Shown: piece after piece, positions 26,701-35,700 of the stretch | Position numbering within the stretch: the first letter of the stretch is position 1 | Layout of the letters: each line of letters starts with the position of its first letter | From: Catonia carolina | Taxonomy: Eukaryota > Arthropoda > Insecta > Hemiptera > Achilidae | Reading direction: 5' to 3' | Assembly (NCBI GenBank): GCA_035578175.1 | Contig: JAQMRL010000001.1 | Coordinates: 59,109,553-59,173,552, forward strand | Length of the DNA: 64,000 nt | Notes under the pieces: model-generated | What the model was told of the DNA's origin: nothing | What the model saw: the letters and a program-made list of their open reading frames with translations, nothing else | The model's database searches: none | Program-made: the position numbers and the translations under genes

Positions 26701-29700
26701 TAATTACATAGGGTATAATTAGGTGATATACATAGGGGTATATAGGAAAGGAATGTTTATTGTTTTAAAGTCAATTTTTCGAACTCGAGTTTTCACCGAA
26801 TATGCACGTTTTCAAGTCCCCTGTGAACCCAAAAAAACATGTTTTCAGCGATTGGTCTTTGAGTGTGTGCGCGCGTGCTTTTGTGAAAAAATATCTCAAG
26901 AACGGAACATCGTACGAAGTTGAAACAAGACACAAGTACCACGAGAGTATGCGAGACGAACATTTTCATTAAAATCAGTCAACTGCAAGTTGTGGTTTGT
27001 TCGTGCAATTTTTCACTCTTTTGCAATTTTCTCAAAAACGGCTCCTACAATATTTCTTAAATCGCCTCATTTACTAAATTTTTTATTCTCTACAATGTAG
27101 GGTAAGCGACATGAATGTTAATTCTTGGGGAGGCTGTGCTCTCGTAGAAAAAAACTTGTTTTTTTGTTAAGAAAGCGGCCTTAATATGCATTTGAAGGCA
27201 AAAACGTAAATAATAAAAGTTGTAGAACATTTAAAAACCTACAACATTTATTTGTACAGCGCTTCGTTTTGCAACAATTAGTGATTTTCTGTTCTTTTTT
27301 CATGAAAATCGGTAAAAAGTTGAGATTTTTATAACTGCGGTCTTAGTATACATTTTACGACAAATATAACTCAAGTTATAGGAAATTAAACATCCTACAA
27401 CATTCAATTTAATCATTTTTCTCTACAGAGCCTAGTTTAGCGTCAATTAGTGATTTCCCGTATTTTTAAGTCAAACAGAGGTGGATTTTCATTTTGCGTC
27501 ATTCGCTCATTATTAAAATTAGTTTGTTTTTCAATTTACATTGCTTATTTATGATTAAACACAGGTTATATGGTTCATTATCTACATTGCCAAGAGAAAA
27601 TCGTGAATCTTTCACACCAGATTATTTTATTAAATAAATGAAATTTTGAACTTTCGGTTTGATCGCAAACCTTGATATTGAATACGTTCGTTAAGAATAG
27701 CTACTATGGCGTACCTTAGTTTTTGTTTTGTTAACATCAATTTTAAAATTTTACGATGACAACTGGTTTTATCGGTAAGGCTCAATGGTAACCCTAATTT
27801 AACCTTAACCTTGCTGCCAAAGTACGGACCGGACACTATTAGTATTACTTTTTCTTGTGTTCCTCGTAAAAAAATCTGATAAAAAATACATGACACTCTC
27901 TCGGCAATACAAATAATGAAACATATAACATATTTTAAATCATTAGTAAAAATTTAGAATGAAAAACCTACGTTTAATCATGAATGAATGAATGAATGAC
28001 ACAAAATGAAAATCGACCTCTGTAGAACTTAAACTTACAGAAAATCACTAGCTGACGCTAAACTAGGCTCTGTGGAAGAAAATGCTTGAAACAAAAGTTA
28101 AAAACATCGAAAATGTAACTAACAACAATTATTCGACATGGTAAGCGGATGAAAAATTTCTGATGAAACGCGGAAACTGGGCGGAAACTGTTTTTGGTCC
28201 CAGTGAAAATTCTATTTATACTGATGTAATGCAATGCAAATTGAATAATTTCCATACAACCGTAATAATAACAAGATAAAAACCGTCATTTGTTCAACGA
28301 AACATGGTAAAATTGTACTAACGGCAACACCTTTATAATTTTCCAACATTTTCGTACTCTCCGTACATAAAACATTTCCAGGCCTGTAGATAAATTGTCG
28401 CTATCATACAGACGAAGATTACTGATTATACACTTACAATAGGGCCTGCCCATGTTTCTGACACATTTCATATTGGTCTCAACTAACAACTAAAGAACAC
28501 CATGAAATGTAATGACATTCATAATTTGAAAATGTGTAATGATTTTATAAATTTTTTTAGGCATATCCTTTTCTATTTGCTCTAATGACGGAAAAAACAA
28601 GAGCAGCGTATGTGCAAGTTTTTACGTTTGTCAAGAGGTTTTGTCCTGAAGGACCCCAACGTATGATGACAGATTTCGAGCAAGCGCTGCAGCAGGGGTT
28701 TAGAGAAGCCAAGTAAGTAACGAAAGAGCAATATTCAACTATCATAAGAACGCTTTCTACAGAATTGTTATATTTTATTTCCAGAATGCCACGCATTTGG
28801 TTGGAAGAACGAATGCCGTTACAGCGTGACATTAATTACTAATGAAATTTTGTGAGAGATTAATCAGTACATAGATAGTAATTTAAATTATATTATTTAA
28901 ATATTTGAATAAACTTGTAAAATGTTTTGGTTCATAATTTAGTGTTCATTCATTTTTTTTAAATAATCATTCATAATTTGTTGATTTATGAAGAAGAAAA
29001 ACTATAGTCATGCTTACAATCCAGAGCCCTAAGAGCAATCATTACTTTTTTATGTTTAACGGCTGAAGGCTTAATTACTTCATACATTTATTGTAACAAT
29101 ATACTAAATAGATTCTAGTTAATACAATATATATTGACAAATTGGATACAATTAAACCAATATACATTATAATTTACTTGACTTTTATTATTAATTGATT
29201 AATTTTTTCTATAACATTTTCAGATAAATATATTTACTTCTAAGATTAACGGTTTCCATTAACACTTTAATGTTTCATTATTTTCTGTAATCGGTTATTT
29301 ACCGTAAATAATAACTCCTACTACAAGGCAACATTTTCGAGCAAAATAATCACCAAAAATTTTAAAATTGATATTTCGAAACGTATCATCCGTTTTAACC
29401 CCGAATGTTGAGTTTGATGATACATTAAAATTTGATATGTTAAGGTTACGTAACAGTGAAAATATATAGGTCACAGATCCGAAACAAAAGATGATCTATC
29501 GCTCTTAAAAACCTGGAAATGTGCCGTTTTAATACGCGGCTGACTTCGAAAACCCCTTAAGCCCCGCTAAACTAAAAACTTCTAATATATTATTGTAACG
29601 AACACTTGGACAAAAAACAATTCGTAAGTGGCTTTAATCTTTGATTTGTCCTAATACAATATTTTCAATGTTTGGAAGCAAATACTTATAACTCCTTCCC

Positions 29701-32700
29701 GTGAAGTGAAGCGTCCTGTTTTCTGTGAAAAAATGTGTTTTTTCACAGATTTAAACTGCAAAACTGAGTGCACCTGTTCCTTTTGACTAAACCCTGAATT
29801 TCACGGAAAACGTTTAGTGTATTAATCTGTAAGTTTTCCTATAAAACTACAAGTACTTAAATTGAGATGAACAACACGAAAATTATATTGGATAAAAAGA
29901 TTTTCATAAATGAATAAAACCAATACTTATGGGATAAACTTGAGTATTACTAGGTTTTACTTAAATAAAGATGTTTACACAAGCAATTTGTTTACTCTCC
30001 TGCTCTACTTTAGCGTGACATTACATTCGATGACAAAAGGGTACTGATGAGACGCTCGATTTTGAATTGTTTCCCGAGCTAAATCTGTTACATTGTGCTA
30101 TCACACTGTATTGGTCAGTGCAGTTTGTATGATACTGCAACAGTTATGTCCTGCGGTTACTAGATTATTTCTCAAGTTAGTGGAATTTAAATATCAGAAT
30201 TTTGATTTATACGATTTTACTTAGTAAGATCAGTTGGTAATATTTGTTTCATTTAACGTTCATGAAGTAAGAGTTTATCATCGGCTCATTGTTTATTTTT
30301 ATTAGAAATCATTTATAATTTTTACGTAATGTCATTTTTGAATGTGGTTAAGTTACATTTTTTTATTTGATCGTTTATTTCAAACTAGTTTTAACAGAAG
30401 CAAGAAAACAATAAGTAAACTGCATGAAATTATATGACGTTAATAAGAGACAGTTTCCAAATATAAGTGGCTCAATTATTCTTATTATTCAATTATTATT
30501 AGTATTAATTATTATGTAATTTTTTCAGGCAGTAATGAAAAAAGCAAAACAGCTCAGAATTTACAGCCCAGCGAACAGACTGGTTCTCCGACAATATATG
30601 GCATTGCCGTTACTCCCGCCAAACAATATCGAAATTGGTTTGAGGGTATTGGAAGGGAAACCCCTCAATCAATTTAATGACCATGCCCGATTCCACCAAT
30701 ACTTATGGGCATTTTGGATTGGTAGGGTAGGAGTACAGGTAATGTCAGTTCACCGTCGATGTCGGAGAACGAATAATAATCTGGAGTCCTTTCATTCAAT
30801 GCTCCTCCGGCAGGGAATGACTCCTCATCCAAATATTTGGAACTTGTTACGTAAGTAAAGCAATTCATGTCTCTAAGCAATAAATCTATAAATTTGAACT
30901 GCGTCATATAGTCAAAAGCGATTAGAGCAGGCTGTACACGCGGATGAGTGCAGAAAACGTTTTCGGAGGATTTCATTTTCTTGTAATAATCAACAAAAAG
31001 AAGAAATAACGATCCTTTATAGTATGTCAAAAAAATTGTCATTAGGCTTAATCTTGAAACAGGACACGTTCACTCCCATTACCAGCGGAAACCTTTGGTC
31101 CGATCTTTTAAATTATTCTGGTTTGAACGAAAGGCATTAATGAATGCTTTAAAAAATGTTTAAACCCATTTATTGACATAATCCACCGTTTTTGAGTTAA
31201 AGAAAACAGTAGGACAGTTGAAACTTGGTATTCATCCTTAAAAGATCCATGCGCAAGTACAGCCTGCATACACGAGTGAAGTGAAGAAAATCATGTAGAT
31301 ATTGAATTCGTACCCTAAGAGTAACTTCCAAGATCGTATATTGGGCGTAATGTAGCGTAGTGACTGTAGGGAATACTATAAAGACATCCGCCCAGTTAAT
31401 CAGAAGCAAAATGTACGAAAATAAAATACTGAATTTCTTTTATTTGAAATATATAATTTGAAAATTTTTTAGTTGGCATTGTTTGGAAGTATAGGGTTTT
31501 TTGGAAACCTTTTTAAAAGAGTTTGAAGAGCTGAAGGGGTTTTGTATAAGCCTTTGGAAAAGTGAAATAATTATATTTTCGTAATTTTCGAGTAACTGTA
31601 GGGTCGTGCTTACGTATTAGACACTTGTTCATTTAGTTCAGTCTTTGAGATAGCCACTTTACCAAAATAAATTTTTGAAATATAGGGCCTTTAAAAGTTA
31701 TTCAAAACGTTTCAAATTTTGGGATAACAGCCAGTTACACATCTGACTTCTGGCTTGGGTAAAGCACTGGATTGAGCGAATTCAGTTATGTTATTATTTT
31801 CCTGAGAAGGTAAGGATTGATTTCAAAATTTACTTGATATTCAGTTAATTCTTGTGAATAATAAATGGAATAACTGCATGGTAGTGAATTTCATTAAAAT
31901 ACGAATAACTTGTGCGATTGAACTGACATTACAAACAATATGGAGTATATTTTAGTTCGTTTTGCATAAGCTTGTGAATCTGTAACACAGGAAACTGTAA
32001 CTGACTATATAACAGTTTTCAGTTGGACAATGATAGATTACAATAAAAATAGGCGGTTTGTGCGTATTAGCTATCAGTTATCATGATTTGGTAAAATATT
32101 GGAATCACCAAGAAAATGAGGGTTTGGAAACGCGGTTGTTTGTTACACTTTTGTATAGTCACATAGAATTAATTTCTTCATTAGTACAACTTCTTAAGAA
32201 GTTATAAACTGTTTTATTCTTATGTTTACGAAAGTGTAATTTTTAAAAACGTTGTCAAGAATTCATATACTTAAAACATTTTTTCACAGAATCGCTGCTA
32301 AACCTAACAAAAAATTACCGGTTAGAGAGGCAACGGCAGATAAATTTACTCGCCCCGTCAGCCACAAGAAGGTTGAGTTACGTCAACCGGGACAGCGCTG
32401 TAAATAATCTGCAAAATGAGCTAGAATTCAACAGAATTAGCGTAGCTCGCTTCCTCGAGATGGCAGCATCTTTAATACGGAGAACCGGTAACGTTTTGGA
32501 GGGCGAAGAAGTTGATGAAGACGAAGCTGCCGGCGGAGAAGATAATCAGGTGTGTTAATATTATTTTGCGTCCAATTTTAATGGAAGAACCTGTAACAAA
32601 GTTGTGATCAATTCAAATTGGTATAATACCCCTCTAACAAATGAAAATTTACCACATCAGACTTTCAAATTATTGGCCGCATTGGCGAAGTTGGTAACGT

Positions 32701-35700
32701 GCTCGCCTCTCATCATGCGGTCTTGGGTTCGAATCCCATTCAGGCACGGCATTTTTTCATACTTTACAAAAAATCATTTCATCATTCACCGTCTGCATTA
32801 GCAGTAATTGCAGAACAGTCGGACGTTAAACAAAAAAAAAAAAAATTTCAAATTATTTAATTGTGGAAGATATTCGGTACAACTGTAATATACTGAATGT
32901 AATATCAGGATTAATATATGGTCGTAAATTCTTTATTTTTTACATGGATATCAAGTGTTAAGAACGATTTCTAACAAGGCGTGTTAGGAAAATGATTGTG
33001 ACTTTCCGTCTTTTTTAAAGCCATATATGTTATTCATGAATAAGTTCAATTTAATGCTATGTTAATAAGTAAATAAAATGAATTGTTTTAATTCCGGTGA
33101 TTATATCTTGTTACAAGACCGGCGACTGTGGAGTAAAGCCTTAGGAAATCACGGCCCGCTACTAGAAACAGTGAGTTCCGTTACACATTTGTTATTGGTT
33201 TTTTACATCATATCCTAATCAAACGCTTTATTAATTTGTGTAGTAAAAATGAACTAAGTTTTCAACGTAACTTATAGTTGTACAATTTTCTCAGTCGTAG
33301 AAAAAAATGGGCGATTAGAAATACAAGGACAATTCAGAACTGCTCAATCTCAAGAAAGCAATTAAGGTATTTTCAGTGGCTTACTTCCTTGTGACGAGGT
33401 GTTCGGGATTATTCAGTTTCAAATGTATACGTATATGTTGCAGGTACGCAATGAAAATGACAACAGCCATCAGCTATTTCGGCCATGGCTAGAGGAAGAA
33501 GATGAAATAATAAACGTGGTGGACGTTGATTCCCCACGTCAAGAGGTAATTATAAAAATGTAATTTTGTTTGTGTTTCATTTTCCCACTATTTTTTCGTA
33601 GACAGTGTTGAATGCATTCTATACCAACGGCTGCTGCTGGCTAAGATCTGTAATTGTATGAAAACTATGTTATACTCTGTAGTTTTATTTTACTTTCTCG
33701 TGATTTATATCATAAGAACCACAAGTAAATTCTCGAAGATCCGTTTTTTCCTAACGGCCAGCAGTTGGCAGAAATACCGAGCTGTGGGAAAAGTACTGTG
33801 CTGTGACAATTCAGCAATTTAAATTGCAACATTAATAATTGTAACGAAATGGTAAACAGCTGATGCAAATATTATTCGTAAATTTATTACTCAAAATACA
33901 GCATAAAGCAGCGATCAAATTGGGTAGTTGTCACAATGTACAGTTCCCAATAACAAATAAAAGCTAAAAAAAAGAAGTTATTACGCTTTTAAGGGGATCC
34001 ATCTTTCTCATTCTTAATTTTCAATGATTTCTTCGGTATATTTTCTGCAGAACAATTTATTTATTTCAATTTTCTTCGCAGGCTTTCGAAGTGAACCCTA
34101 ACCAGCCTGAAGAAGTCGTGGAAGAATTAGAACAGGTAATGCAAATATTATACCTTATGTTTCAAAAGTACTAGAATTTCACATGCCTTATGACTGTATT
34201 GTTTCGAATAGTAGGTTGTATTAAAAAAGAAAGTAGGTTTGGTACCCTTATTTAAAAATTATGATATTTTCAAATTTTAAAAATACAAAAATTTTGATAA
34301 CGGCATGTTGTTTGGCGTTAAAAACTACATAAACATGTAATAATCGGAATATTTTCAAGTTGCACCCTCTTTCTTGCAGTAGGGTTTGCATTTTTTCTCT
34401 TCTAAACGGTGCATCGTAGGTATTACATTCTTTTTTGTACCCCTTTTAATGTACTTTAAAACTATATAGCTATTGTTGCCCTTAACTTGCCGGTTCAGTG
34501 AAAAAAATCAAAAAACAAAATTTAGGCTTTTTTGGGGTTGCAATTTTCAAGTTTTCTTTTCTAACACGATCAAAACGGGTTTCGTTGGCAAATTTTTATT
34601 AGGACCACATTACCCTTATCCCCATAATTAAGGGTAATTTTTTTAAATTTTATATCGGGGTCTTACGGAGTTGCTACCCTTATCTAAAAAAAATGAAAAT
34701 TTTAAATTTAAAAAATAAAAACATTCTGTTAACGGCATGTTGTTTGGCATTAAAAATTACACAAAAATTTGATAACCCGAAAATTTTCAATTAGCACCTT
34801 TTAGCCTGCGGTAGGGGTTGTATTTGTTTATCACCTAAACGGTGCATCCTAGATAAAAATTGTGCAGAATATTTTTTGTACTCCTTGCAAAGTACTTTAA
34901 AACCATATAGTTATCGTTGCCCTTAATTTGCCGTTTCGGTGAGAAAACTCAAAAAACAAAATTTCGGCTTTTGGGGGTTTACCGTTTGCATGCTGTTCTT
35001 TCTTTACACCTTCAAAGTGGGTTATTTCGTCAAATTTTTATTTATAAACAGTTACACGTACCAGTAACATCACGGGTGATTTTCCAAATTTTAAATATGG
35101 ATCCTACGGGGGTCGCTACTCATATGCAAAAGATATGAAATGTTTCAATTTTTAGAATACAAAAGTCTTTTGACAGCATGTTTTTTGGCGTTAAAGTTAC
35201 ATAAAATTTGGTAACTCGAAAATGTTCAGGTCGCACCCTCTTCCCTGGGGTTGGGGTTATATTTCTTTATCTCCTAAACGGTGAATAATAAGTACAAAAT
35301 GCATGAACCGGTTTTGTGCCCCACAAAAAAGTATTTCAAGATTATATAACCGAAGTTGCCCTTAACCCACTGGTCCGCTGAGTAAACTACAAAAACCATT
35401 TTCGGTTTTTCGGGGCTTGCCGTTTTCGGGTTTTCCTATATTTACCTTCAAAACGGGTTTTTTGCAAATTTTTATCAGCAAAACGTTAGAGGTGATGAAA
35501 TTCATTGGTGTGTTCGATACAAGTGCGAGAACATTTACTTAAACATTTACTTTTTCACAAATCTTAATCTGTTTCATTAAACTTATCGTTTAATCATCCA
35601 TGTACAGTTCTCTCGCATACGTGGTATAAGGTTTCAAGTGAGCCATAGCGGTTGCTTCCTTAATTGACATCGGGGAAACAATTGCGTCAATAACGTTTCA

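Noticed and set aside
28785..28842. Terminal exon of a truncated MULE transcript
   Set aside because: An in-phase stop near 28842 would allow it, but the internal-exon reading keeps the whole gene open, so I list it only as a candidate micro-exon.
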